Shown here: positions 15,665-24,266 of the stretch, one piece after another
Numbering within the stretch: the stretch's first letter is position 1
How the letters are laid out: every line of letters begins with the position of its first letter
Assembly (NCBI GenBank): GCA_021771815.1
Contig: JAETOE010000028.1
Span: forward strand, 1 to 50,335
DNA from: Roseburia hominis
GTDB taxonomy: Bacteria > Bacillota > Clostridia > Lachnospirales > Lachnospiraceae
Reading direction: 5' to 3'
DNA: 50,335 nt
The notes under the pieces: model-generated
What the model saw: only the letters and a program-made list of their open reading frames with translations
Databases searched by the model: none
What the model was told of the DNA's origin: nothing
Program-made: the position numbers and the translations under genes

Positions 15665-17128
15665 TCAGTCCTCCCTCATATTCCTGCGGTACTCGCTCGG
15701 AGATACGCCGCAGGAACTTTTAAATATTTTCATAAAATGCTTCTCGTTGTCATATCCCACTTCCTGGCTGATGTCTATAATGCGCATATCCGTTTCCGCC
15801 AGCAGGCGCTTTGCCTCCCGCATACGGATATCCTTGAGATAATTTACAAAATTGCTTCCCGTATACTGCTTGAAGGAATAGGAAAACAGCGAATAGTTCA
15901 TGGAAATATAATTGGATACCACCGCCATATTCAGATCCTTCGCATAGTTCTGCTCGATGTAATCCACTGCCCGCTGTATCTTCTGCCCGTTGCGGTTCAC
16001 GTCAAGCTGACTGTTGATGCTCTCCCAGAGCGCGAAGATAAACTGCATCAGTTTTTCCTCATACACATCGATACAGTCCTCCGCAAACGGCCCACGGATC
16101 TCTTTTAGCGCTCCCTCCTCGATGACATTCCGGTACGTCTTTGCCGCCTCCCGGAAAAAATCTTCCATACACGCCTCATATTCCGCCGCCTCTATCCTGC
16201 CATTCTTCACTTCATAGAAAAACTGCCCCCACGCGCGCGCTGCGTCGTCCCTGCGATCCGTACCGATGAGCTGCACGCGCTGCAGCTTTGCAGCCTCCGT
16301 TGTCAGCTTCCCTGCCTCCTGCACCAGACCCTCCGGGATGTGCTCTCTGCCGTCTTCTGCCCGCACTTCCTTTTTATTGCGGCAGAACGCCTCCTTGCGC
16401 AGCATGACGCTCTCAAGGTATGCCGCTCTTAATTCCCGCAGTCCATGATGTATCGCGCTCACACCGGTGCAGCCTGTCAAAAGCTCATTCTTAAGCAACA
16501 GTTCCAGCTTATCCTCCGGTACAACAAACACGTCGCATCCCTCGATATCCGACAGGTAGATATAATTTCCCTGCGAAAGGTTCGTCCGCTCCTTCGCATT
16601 CTGACATAAGACGGCATAGCCGCTGTCGTAGAACTCCTTCTCATACTGCCGTTCCAGCGTCTGTATTTCCTCCTCGGTAGTGTTGGAAAGCAGCATCAGA
16701 TGCTTCATCTGCTGATGCCCCAGACGTTTTTTCTCGATGCGCTTCTCCTGCTCCTTTTCTATCTCATCATTCAGCTTCTTAAGAATCTCCGTGATCTTCT
16801 CTCGCTCCACAGGCTTTAGTATGTATTCCCGCACGCCGTTTCTCAACATTTCCACCGCATAGGAGAAATCGTCGTAACCGCTTATGGCGACCGTAAGCGG
16901 CACATGCTCGCAGGACTGCATCTGCTTTACCAGTTCAATGCCGTCCATCTTCGGCATACGGATATCGGTGAACATGACGTCCACCTTCTGTTCCCTTATC
17001 ACGTCAAGCGCCATCTCTCCGTTATTGCATTCGATGATGACCTCCACCGGCACACCGCTCCGCTGTATCATCGTCTTGATTCCCTGACGTATCAGCTTTT
17101 CATCCTCCACAATCAACACTGTCTTCAT
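15665..17128 (-). CDS. YesN-type response regulator with AraC DNA-binding domain
   Basis: A 487-residue two-component regulator. Receiver domain 1-120 has the acidic EDE pocket, phosphoacceptor Asp in VMFTDIRMPKMDG and Lys in ILKPVE. A linker of about 260 residues with a coiled-coil start separates it from a C-terminal AraC double helix-turn-helix (VVSNYISMNYSLFSYSFKQY; IIDISQEVGYDNEKHFMKIF; GVSPSEYRRN). It is last in the lipoprotein-kinase-regulator operon, 9 bases after the kinase. It probably activates the carbohydrate genes upstream; the repeated AGAYACCT element is a candidate binding site. Confidence 0.93.
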   Translation of the reverse strand: MKTVLIVEDEKLIRQGIKTMIQRSGVPVEVIIECNNGEMALDVIREQKVDVMFTDIRMPKMDGIELVKQMQSCEHVPLTVAISGYDDFSYAVEMLRNGVREYILKPVEREKITEILKKLNDEIEKEQEKRIEKKRLGHQQMKHLMLLSNTTEEEIQTLERQYEKEFYDSGYAVLCQNAKERTNLSQGNYIYLSDIEGCDVFVVPEDKLELLLKNELLTGCTGVSAIHHGLRELRAAYLESVMLRKEAFCRNKKEVRAEDGREHIPEGLVQEAGKLTTEAAKLQRVQLIGTDRRDDAARAWGQFFYEVKNGRIEAAEYEACMEDFFREAAKTYRNVIEEGALKEIRGPFAEDCIDVYEEKLMQFIFALWESINSQLDVNRNGQKIQRAVDYIEQNYAKDLNMAVVSNYISMNYSLFSYSFKQYTGSNFVNYLKDIRMREAKRLLAETDMRIIDISQEVGYDNEKHFMKIFKSSCGVSPSEYRRNMRED

Positions 17129-17137
17129 ACCATTCTC

Positions 17138-18988
17138 CTACCGCCCCGCATCCGCCGGAGCCTTCTGCTCATTTACACTTCGGTATGTCATTGGAATCCG
17201 CACCCGGATCTTCGTGTAGCAGCCCAGCTTTGAGGCGATCTCAATTCCATACGCCTCCCCAAAAGCGATGTGAATGCGGTCCTGCACATTCTTAAGCCCG
17301 ATTCCGTTGCCCGAGCCGCCGCTCGAATCCATCTCCCCGGCGATCTTAAGCCGCAGCTTCTCCACGGTCTCCTCCGTCATACCTTTTCCCGCATCCGTAA
17401 TCTCTATGATGCAGTCCTCTCCCTCCAGAAATCCCTTGATGTAGATATTGGTGTCCTCCGCCATCTGCTCGATTCCGTGATAGATGGCATTCTCCACGAT
17501 CGGCTGTAAGGACATCTTCGGAATCTCCTGCTTTAAAATAATCTCGGGCAGATTAAGGGATAAGTAAATCTCATAATCAAACCGCAGATTGATAAGCGCC
17601 ATATAGTTCTTAATATATTCCAATTCCTGCTCCACGAGCACATTTCCCGACACCCATTTCATACTGTAGCGCAGCAGCTTTCCAAGCGCTGTGACCGCAT
17701 CGGATATCGCATACTCCTCGTCAATCTCCGCCATCATCTTAATGGACTCGAGCACATTGTAGATAAAGTGCGCGTTGATCTGATTCTGCAGCGCCCGGAT
17801 CTCCGAGTTCTTCGCCAGCATTTCACGATTCAGATTATCGTCCATCAATTGCTTGATACGCTCCAGCATCTTATTGATCTGGGTTCCAAGTTCTCCCATC
17901 TCATCCCCGCCGCAATTCTCGATCACAACATCCAGATCGCCCTTCTGCACCTTGCGGATGGAGCGCAGAATTTCGTAGAACTGCTTTAAGAGGTGCTGCA
18001 CAATACCGTTGATAAAAAATGCCAGCGCAATCAGAAATACGATCATCACCGCCACAAAGATATTGCGCATCCGATACACCTCATGCACATTCTCCGTAAT
18101 ATCCTTGACGCACACAAGCACGCCTTTCATCTCCTGTATCGTCAGATAGGTAACGACAAGGTTGCTGCGCTTCGTGCGGATATAGGTCGTCTGTATTCCC
18201 TCCCCGCCTTCATACGCCGCCATAATCTCATCCATCGACTCCTGTGCGTTTTCTTCTGTTCCATCCCCGAAATAACTCTCTCCGTCCTCCGTCAGAAAGA
18301 AACTCCACTCGTTCGCAATCCCTTCATAGAGACTTGGAAACATATTTTCCATCGTCATCACGGCTTCTATGGTTCCGATCTGTCCGTTGTCGCTGTCTGT
18401 CACCGGCGTCACAAAGCATGCGATCTTGCGGTTCTGATTCATCGTATAAGAAGAGAAGATATTATCCGTAAAATTATAGTGCCATCCAAAATAATCCTCC
18501 TCACCCGCCCACTCCTGCTTCTCCATACGTGAAGCCTGATAGAGAATCGGCATCATCTCCTGCACATTATCCACCGCCGCATAGACCCTCACACCGTAAA
18601 GCAGCGGATTATTGTTGACCAGACGCTCCAGCGAGGCAACATTTTCGTTCTTAAATGTCAGCCATTCCTCCGTCGTAGTCGCCGCGCCTTCCTTCGCCCG
18701 GTTCAGCACCGCAAGCAGCTTCTCGTCGCTTAAGAAAAACTGCGTGGACATATTAATCGAATTGATGTTGGTCGCGATAGAAACCTCGTTGCGCTCCATA
18801 GTATATTCCATGTAATTTAAGTTCTCATCCACCACATTCTGTTCCATATTATAAAAGAGTATTCCTGCGAATACCCCGATGGGCACAATGGTAAATACTA
18901 TGATTACAAGTGTAAACTTAATATTTAATTTCTGGTTGCGAAACCGCTCTAAAAAACGTATCTTTCCCATCCGACTCTGCACTGTCAC
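17138..18988 (-). CDS. YesM-type membrane sensor histidine kinase
   Basis: A 616-residue kinase. A short N-terminal tail leads into a membrane span (about 25-48), an extracellular sensor of about 250 residues, a second span (about 305-325) and a HAMP-type linker. The His_kinase domain has the motif INAHFIYNVLESIKMM with the phospho-His, and the ATPase domain has LQPIVENAIYHG and DAGKGM with GNGIGLKNV. The start is ambiguous: GTG at 18988 or 18982 (after GAAAGG) or ATG at 18970. It follows a binding lipoprotein gene by only 7 bases, so the lipoprotein may present ligand to the sensor domain. Confidence 0.92.
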   Translation of the reverse strand: MTVQSRMGKIRFLERFRNQKLNIKFTLVIIVFTIVPIGVFAGILFYNMEQNVVDENLNYMEYTMERNEVSIATNINSINMSTQFFLSDEKLLAVLNRAKEGAATTTEEWLTFKNENVASLERLVNNNPLLYGVRVYAAVDNVQEMMPILYQASRMEKQEWAGEEDYFGWHYNFTDNIFSSYTMNQNRKIACFVTPVTDSDNGQIGTIEAVMTMENMFPSLYEGIANEWSFFLTEDGESYFGDGTEENAQESMDEIMAAYEGGEGIQTTYIRTKRSNLVVTYLTIQEMKGVLVCVKDITENVHEVYRMRNIFVAVMIVFLIALAFFINGIVQHLLKQFYEILRSIRKVQKGDLDVVIENCGGDEMGELGTQINKMLERIKQLMDDNLNREMLAKNSEIRALQNQINAHFIYNVLESIKMMAEIDEEYAISDAVTALGKLLRYSMKWVSGNVLVEQELEYIKNYMALINLRFDYEIYLSLNLPEIILKQEIPKMSLQPIVENAIYHGIEQMAEDTNIYIKGFLEGEDCIIEITDAGKGMTEETVEKLRLKIAGEMDSSGGSGNGIGLKNVQDRIHIAFGEAYGIEIASKLGCYTKIRVRIPMTYRSVNEQKAPADAGR

Positions 18989-18995
18989 CTTTCTG

Positions 18996-20645
18996 TCAGT
19001 CCATTCCCAGCTTTTCCTTCGCCGCTCTCATATACTCCGTTTTCTTCTGCATCATCTCATCAAAGCCCAGCGCCTCCCGCTCTGCGACAAACGTCTCAAG
19101 AATCTCATCAAATTCTTCCTCCGTAGACGCCAGCAAAAGCCTCGGCAGCGTCTCGCTCCACAGCTTTGTTATCTTGTCATCCGCGGCTGCCTCCGGCAGA
19201 CCTGCCGGAAGGACAACATCCGCCTGCCCGTTGTAGACTACATACTGCCTTGTCCACTCCTCAAGCTGCGCCACCGCAGGCGACACCTCCTGCTTCCACT
19301 GCAACTGCATCACGTTATCCTGCAGCATCCAGTAGGCGTCATCCGCGCCGTAGATTCTGTCGTAGGAAGCCCGGTCCGTATCCAGAAGTTCCCTTACCTC
19401 CTCCTTTAGCACCGGCTTTCCGTCCACCATATCATAGGTCTCGCCCTCCACACCGAGATATGTAACCATCTGTCCGTGCTCACTCATCAGATAATCGAGA
19501 AATGCGATCGCACGCTCCGGGTTCTTACAATTCTTTGAAATCATCGTCACCGTCCAGCCTCCTACTCCGGTGGTCGGAAGCGTCGGATCATCCCCCGCCG
19601 AATTTTTCGGTCCGTCCACCGCAATATAAATACTGTCAGGATCATTGGCATAAAGCGTTTTTTGTTGGGAAAGCATATCGCTGTACTGATACAGCATACA
19701 AAAATACCGTCCCTGACTGATTTTCTCCTCCATCTGGGTTCTGGTGTCCACAAAAATATCGTTCACCAGATACCCTTCCTCCCCCAGTTCGCGGAACATC
19801 TTAAGCCAACGGATATATTCCGGGTCGGTATACCTGTCGTAATACTCACCGTCCTTTTCCCATGGAATTGCAAGAAAATTCATCAGATATTTGTCAAACG
19901 ACACATTTCCCTCATTGTCAAACACGTGCGCGCCGACAGGAATGAGCGCGCCTCCCTCCACCTCGGGGAACTGCTCTGCCGCCGCCTTCACCGCCGCCGC
20001 AAAGCCTTCCGGCGTCGTCATATCCGGGCTTCCGATCGCCTCATAGATATCCCCGCGCACGAGAAACGTCTCGTTGGAATTTAACAGTTTATTCTCCTTA
20101 ACATCCTGCGGCGTCACGGACGAATTCGGATAGGCGTAGATATTGCCGTCCTCCTGCGTATACCAGTTGACCGCCACCGGATCTGAAACCTCCCAGAAAT
20201 ACGGGTCATAAGCATCCGCCAGCTCGTTTAACGGATACACCATGCCGTTCGTAATGACCTCGTTCACCTGCGGCTCCCACCAGCCGATCGTGATAATATC
20301 CGGGAGCGTGTCCGAAGCTATCAGCGCATTTAACTTCTCCGTCTCATTTCCGATCGGCGTAATGAAATTGATATTCACACCCGTCTCTTCCGTGATTGTC
20401 TTTGAGACCAGATTCTCTCCCCACGGCGTCGCAAACCAGGAATAATTCACATACCAGTTCAGCGTGATCTCCTCATCTGCATACTTCTCCCACGCAGGCG
20501 CAGGTCCACCCGCATCCTCTGTTGTCTGCTCTGCATTCTGCCATTTCCCGCCCGTTTCTGCGGTATCGCCGCATGATGTAAGACAGGGAAGCATGATCGC
20601 CGCGCACCCCAACGCCACTGCCCGTTTTCCTGCTATTATCCTCAT
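18996..20645 (-). CDS. Extracellular solute-binding lipoprotein, LplA-like, in a kinase operon
   Basis: A 549-residue ABC-type binding protein anchored through Cys25 of the lipobox LTSC. The mature chain has the family-1 solute-binding fold with VGGWTVTMISKNCKNPERAI as a typical late segment. Its length matches LplA/YtcQ-type carbohydrate binding proteins. There is no permease gene in its operon; instead a YesM-type kinase follows by 7 bases. It could serve the importer encoded next door, an importer elsewhere, or act as the ligand-sensing partner of the kinase. AGAGG lies before the ATG and a promoter about 45 bases upstream. Confidence 0.9.
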   Translation of the reverse strand: MRIIAGKRAVALGCAAIMLPCLTSCGDTAETGGKWQNAEQTTEDAGGPAPAWEKYADEEITLNWYVNYSWFATPWGENLVSKTITEETGVNINFITPIGNETEKLNALIASDTLPDIITIGWWEPQVNEVITNGMVYPLNELADAYDPYFWEVSDPVAVNWYTQEDGNIYAYPNSSVTPQDVKENKLLNSNETFLVRGDIYEAIGSPDMTTPEGFAAAVKAAAEQFPEVEGGALIPVGAHVFDNEGNVSFDKYLMNFLAIPWEKDGEYYDRYTDPEYIRWLKMFRELGEEGYLVNDIFVDTRTQMEEKISQGRYFCMLYQYSDMLSQQKTLYANDPDSIYIAVDGPKNSAGDDPTLPTTGVGGWTVTMISKNCKNPERAIAFLDYLMSEHGQMVTYLGVEGETYDMVDGKPVLKEEVRELLDTDRASYDRIYGADDAYWMLQDNVMQLQWKQEVSPAVAQLEEWTRQYVVYNGQADVVLPAGLPEAAADDKITKLWSETLPRLLLASTEEEFDEILETFVAEREALGFDEMMQKKTEYMRAAKEKLGMD

Positions 20646-20689
20646 AAAAGTACCTCTGTTTCTTCTGTTTCTTTTCTTTCTTATTTTTT

Positions 20690-20719
20690 AGTATACCATT
20701 TCATTACGCTTTACAGCAA
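20690..20719 (-). promoter_or_regulatory. Predicted promoter of the lipoprotein-kinase-regulator operon
   Basis: TTGCTG (20719-20714), 18 bases, TATACT (20695-20690) with a TGG extension before the -10, on the minus strand, 45 bases before the start codon at 20645. Confidence 0.5.
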
Positions 20720-20740
20720 CACGATATTTCCTATTGAGCC

Positions 20741-20768
20741 AAAAGAGAGCTGCCGTAACCGACAGCTC
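20741..20768 (-). terminator. Rho-independent terminator of the importer operon
   Basis: A nine-base stem (20747-20755 with 20760-20768, one wobble) and loop TAAC, followed on the minus strand by TCTTTT. It lies about 40 bases after the MalG-type stop codon and separates the importer from the kinase operon. Confidence 0.75.
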
Positions 20769-20807
20769 CCTTGGGAGAAAAGTGTATTATGAAAAAAAGA
20801 TTGTAGC

Positions 20808-21653
20808 TTACTCTTTAACGGCACCCGCAGAAATACTGCTGATGATATATTTTGAGAAAAATGCAAATACCAGAAGAATCGGTATTACGGAGATTGCAAC
20901 CGCCAGGTAAATCGCACCCTGATTTGCAGTGATATCCGTCGATGCATTTAAGCTCGCCATCATAACCGGCAATGTAAATTTGTCATTCTTATTTAAGATG
21001 ATCATCGGGAGCAGGTAGTTGTTCCAGCTTCCGATGAATCCCATGATACCCATGGTCGCAAGTCCCGGCGACATGATCGGGATTACGATTCTGTGGAAGG
21101 AGTAAAGCTCCCCCGCGCCGTCAATTCTCGCTGCCTCAATCAAGGATGGCGGCAGAACGGACTCCACATACTGCTTTAAGAAGAATACCGTACCAGGCGA
21201 TGCGATCGCCGGAATAATGAGCGGTACATAGGAGTTGACCAGGTGTAACTTTGCGCATAAGTTGTAGAAACCAATGAGTCCAAGCTGTCCGGGAATCATC
21301 ATAAAGATCAGAATCGTCATAAAGATGGCTTTATTTCCCTTGAACTTATACCTTGCAAGACCGTATGCCGTCAACGCTGAGAAATAGATTGACAGCAATG
21401 TTGCGGGAACTGCAACCTTCACACTGTTCCACATACCCTTGAACAGATTGAAATATCCGGTAATCGTCTTCCAGTTCTCTTTGATATGCGTACTCGGAAT
21501 CAAAGTAAAAGAAGTAACAATTTCTGCACCGCTTCTGGTGGCATTCACCATCATCAGAAGGAACGGCAGCAAACAGGTCACGCCAAGAAGAATTAAGAGA
21601 ATATACAGGATGCCTTTTTTCACTTTATAACCAATACCGTTCATACCCCTCAA
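20808..21653 (-). CDS. Carbohydrate ABC transporter permease, MalG type
   Basis: A 281-residue inner-membrane permease with six predicted spans. The ATPase-docking EAA loop reads EAARIDGAGELYSFHRIVIP. Its start overlaps the stop of the MalF-type gene by four bases (ATGA), with AGGAGG close upstream. Last gene of the importer, followed by a terminator. No ATPase gene is present, so a shared MsmK-type ATPase encoded elsewhere is expected. Substrate is probably a glucan oligosaccharide, judged from the neighbours. Confidence 0.94.
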   Translation of the reverse strand: MRGMNGIGYKVKKGILYILLILLGVTCLLPFLLMMVNATRSGAEIVTSFTLIPSTHIKENWKTITGYFNLFKGMWNSVKVAVPATLLSIYFSALTAYGLARYKFKGNKAIFMTILIFMMIPGQLGLIGFYNLCAKLHLVNSYVPLIIPAIASPGTVFFLKQYVESVLPPSLIEAARIDGAGELYSFHRIVIPIMSPGLATMGIMGFIGSWNNYLLPMIILNKNDKFTLPVMMASLNASTDITANQGAIYLAVAISVIPILLVFAFFSKYIISSISAGAVKE

Positions 21654-22576
21654 TCCTCCTTTCTGTTAAATAATTTTAGCTGAATCAACGATACGACAAG
21701 GATAATCAGGAAAATTGCGTATGCAATCGCAGATGCGTATGAAATCTGTGTCGTTCCCGTTCTAAATCCAAATTTATAGAGATACATTACCAACGTCTCT
21801 ACCGATTTATAAGATGCACTCGACGGAGAAACCATCAGATACGGCAAATCGAATAACTGCAATCCGCCAATCAGGGATGTGATTGCTACATACATCAAAA
21901 TCGGACGGATCAGCGGTAACGTAATTTTTCCAAATACAGTCCATCTTCCTGCCCCGTCAATCGCTGCCGCCTCAAAGTAATCCTTTGAGATACCCTGGAC
22001 GCCCGCCATCAGCATGATAAAGGAGTTGCCGAACCACATCCAGGTCTGGATGACTGCGATGGTTCCTCCTGCATACTGTCCGGTTCCCAGCCAGTCGATC
22101 GGATTGTAGGTCTTTCCAAAAAGCTTGTAAATCTGGAAAATAATCTGATTAAACGTACCGTAACGCCAGTCTAACAGGGTCTTGTATAAGAATGCAACGG
22201 AGGTTGCGGCAATCAGATTCGGAAGATAGTAAATTACCCGGAAGATACCAAGCCCTTTCATTTTGTACTTTACATCTGAGAATACCATCATCAAAAGGAA
22301 TGCAACGCCAAGCTGTAAGACAATGTTGACGCCCCAGATTTTTACGGTATTCCACAATGCTTTATAGAAATATTTATCTGTGAAAACACGTTTATAGTTG
22401 TCAAACCATACCCAGTGCGCTGTCTGCGCTCCCACAAGCTTTACGTCGGTGAAGCTTAAATACAGAGTTCTTAGTACCGGATATACACTAAAGATCAAAA
22501 ATACGATAACAAACGGAAGTACGAACAGATATCCCATGTTATCATAGCTTTTCAGCCCCTTTTTCTTCTTTCCCAT
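21650..22576 (-). CDS. Carbohydrate ABC transporter permease, MalF type
   Basis: A 308-residue permease with six predicted spans beginning YLFVLPFVIVFLIFSVYPV. The EAA loop is EAAAIDGAGRWTVFGKITLP. I start at the ATG 22576 (MGKKKKGLKS); the longer frame would run through two hairpins that follow the binding-protein gene. AAAGGG precedes this start. It partners the MalG-type permease with a four-base overlap. Confidence 0.93.
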   Translation of the reverse strand: MGKKKKGLKSYDNMGYLFVLPFVIVFLIFSVYPVLRTLYLSFTDVKLVGAQTAHWVWFDNYKRVFTDKYFYKALWNTVKIWGVNIVLQLGVAFLLMMVFSDVKYKMKGLGIFRVIYYLPNLIAATSVAFLYKTLLDWRYGTFNQIIFQIYKLFGKTYNPIDWLGTGQYAGGTIAVIQTWMWFGNSFIMLMAGVQGISKDYFEAAAIDGAGRWTVFGKITLPLIRPILMYVAITSLIGGLQLFDLPYLMVSPSSASYKSVETLVMYLYKFGFRTGTTQISYASAIAYAIFLIILVVSLIQLKLFNRKED

Positions 22577-22602
22577 AATAAACCATGCCCTTTCTGCAGA
22601 CT

Positions 22603-22664
22603 GGACATTGTTTACAATGTCCTCTAAAGAGCCGCGGGACCTGCATAAACAGGTCCGCTGCGGC
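22603..22664 (-). other. Two hairpins between binding-protein and permease genes
   Basis: GGACATTG/CAATGTCC forms a perfect eight-base stem (22603-22622). A second, imperfect GC-rich hairpin spans 22631-22664. Neither is followed by a clear U-tract. Such structures between a binding-protein gene and its permeases commonly stabilise the upstream message or attenuate the downstream one, giving excess binding protein. Confidence 0.6.
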
Positions 22665-22674
22665 AATAATTATC

Positions 22675-24141
22675 TTATCTGTTTACTGTGATGTCAGGGA
22701 ATGTGCTCTCAACCTTGTCATAGAACTCATTGATCGCATCTTCCTTGCTTGCCTCACCGGTCTTGATTGCGGAAATTGCCTCGCCCCAGTAATCACCGAT
22801 CTGCTTGTCATATCTGGTCACCTTGGAGTAATCAATACCCTCAGCCTGCTCTAACCAGAAGCTGTACAGATGCTGTCCGCCATAAACCTCATTAGCGTCA
22901 TCCTTGTGTGCGTCAAGTACAGCCTTCAGAGAAACGGTATCACCCTCGGATTTCTCGATCCACCAGTTTGCGGTATCCTCGTTCAGGGTACAGAATTTTA
23001 CGAACTCCCAGGCTTCGTCCGCTCTCTCGGAATTTGCAGAGATACCGATGAATGTACCGCCGCCAAATCCGTAGGAAGGACCGGCGCATACGCCCCATTT
23101 ACCGGAGGTCTCACCCACATGATCTCTCAGGGTAAGTACGCCCCAGGAAGGAAGACCGAACGCAAATACTTCTGTCGTACCTTCTGCGAATGCAGCAGCC
23201 TGCTCATTAAATGCATCAATACCTTCCTGGGTGTCGCCCTGCCAGATGTTCATATCATCATTGCCCCACTGGTCTTCAGCCGTTAAGATAGGTACCTCGC
23301 CAGCCATAGCCTGATACCAGGGTGTAGCCCACTGGGAAGCGTAAGCGGTCAGATCCTGCTGATATAACTCTACGCAAAGATCCATGTAATCCAGTCTGCC
23401 CTGGTCGACATTTAAAGTTCCGTCGATTACCCATGCGGAATCTCCGGAGAAGTAATTGATCTCTGCATCAGAAGCGAAGATTCTGTAGCCTGCATCCTTT
23501 AAGGTCTGAGCTGTCTGTAAAATCGTATCATAATCTGCAAAATACTTGCCAATCTCATCCGGATCATCTGTTCCGAATACTTTCTCGGCGATATCTCTTC
23601 TGTAGTAGATACCTGCCGGTGTAATCTGATAGGAAATTGCTCTCTGAATACCATCCGCATCCTGACCAACTTGCCATACATAGTCAACGATCTGGTCTGC
23701 GTAATCCTGTGCGCCCAACTCGTTTAAGTCTGCGAAAGCTCCGATATCATAGAAATCCTGAAGCATCTGCGGCTCGCCGACGAAAACATCCGGCTCTACC
23801 TCTCCGGCCATGATCGCTGTCTGTACCTTTGTCGGGTAGTTCTCCGGCTCAGTAACTACAACCTCAACCTGTTTGCCGGTCTCCTCCTTATACTTCTCTG
23901 CGAACTGCTTTAAGTCATCGGAAAGAGTCCATACAACGAGGTCTGCATTTGAAGTGTCTACACTTGCCGCATCACCGCCGGAAGCGTCTACACTTGCTGC
24001 ATCACCGCCGGAAGCTTCTGTTCCTGCTGCCACACTATCTCCGCCCCCGCTGTTTCCCGTCTGTGAATCATCCCCACAAGCCGTCACTGAAAGCGCCATT
24101 GCACTGACAAGTAATACCGATACTGCCTTCTTCCAATTCAT
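22675..24141 (-). CDS. Extracellular sugar-binding lipoprotein of the importer
   Basis: A 488-residue family-1 solute-binding protein, lipid-anchored at Cys22 of the lipobox VTAC. A flexible Gly/Ser/Asp-rich linker follows, with ASGGDAASVD repeated, then the binding fold starting near LVVWTLSDDLKQFAEKYKEE. AAGGAGG precedes the ATG at 24141. It heads the importer unit and is separated from the GH30 gene by 122 bases that hold a -10 box and an inverted repeat. It probably binds oligosaccharides handled by the adjacent phosphorylases. Confidence 0.93.
   Translation of the reverse strand: MNWKKAVSVLLVSAMALSVTACGDDSQTGNSGGGDSVAAGTEASGGDAASVDASGGDAASVDTSNADLVVWTLSDDLKQFAEKYKEETGKQVEVVVTEPENYPTKVQTAIMAGEVEPDVFVGEPQMLQDFYDIGAFADLNELGAQDYADQIVDYVWQVGQDADGIQRAISYQITPAGIYYRRDIAEKVFGTDDPDEIGKYFADYDTILQTAQTLKDAGYRIFASDAEINYFSGDSAWVIDGTLNVDQGRLDYMDLCVELYQQDLTAYASQWATPWYQAMAGEVPILTAEDQWGNDDMNIWQGDTQEGIDAFNEQAAAFAEGTTEVFAFGLPSWGVLTLRDHVGETSGKWGVCAGPSYGFGGGTFIGISANSERADEAWEFVKFCTLNEDTANWWIEKSEGDTVSLKAVLDAHKDDANEVYGGQHLYSFWLEQAEGIDYSKVTRYDKQIGDYWGEAISAIKTGEASKEDAINEFYDKVESTFPDITVNR
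23956..24015. repeat. Two tandem 30-base repeats in the binding-protein linker
   Basis: Two nearly identical in-frame 30-base units at 23956-23985 and 23986-24015 encode ASGGDAASVD twice. They lie just after the lipid-anchored Cys, so copy number would only change the length of the tether. Confidence 0.8.
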
Positions 24142-24204
24142 AAAAATATCCTCCTTATTCTCCTTCTTTTGGATTCAACACCTTTGTTTCCTGTTGATAA
24201 TTGA

Positions 24205-24233
24205 ATTATATATGGGATATTCATCCCAAGAAA
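24205..24233 (-). promoter_or_regulatory. Candidate regulated promoter of the importer unit
   Basis: On the minus strand TATAAT (24210-24205) is preceded by a 17-base spacer containing the perfect inverted repeat TGGGAT-ATTC-ATCCCA, and a poor -35 (TTTCTT). A poor -35 with an operator-like repeat suggests activator or repressor control. Confidence 0.4.
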
Positions 24234-24246
24234 TGATTCGAATTTT

Positions 24247-24266
24247 AAAAAGGTGTCTTTTTTTTA
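24247..24266 (-). promoter_or_regulatory. AGAYACCT element upstream of the importer
   Basis: Minus strand: a run of A, AGACACCT (24258-24251), then TTTTAAAA. It begins in the GH30 stop codon and lies about 110 bases before the binding-protein start. It matches elements upstream of the GH94-like and GH55-like genes in the same orientation. Confidence 0.4.
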
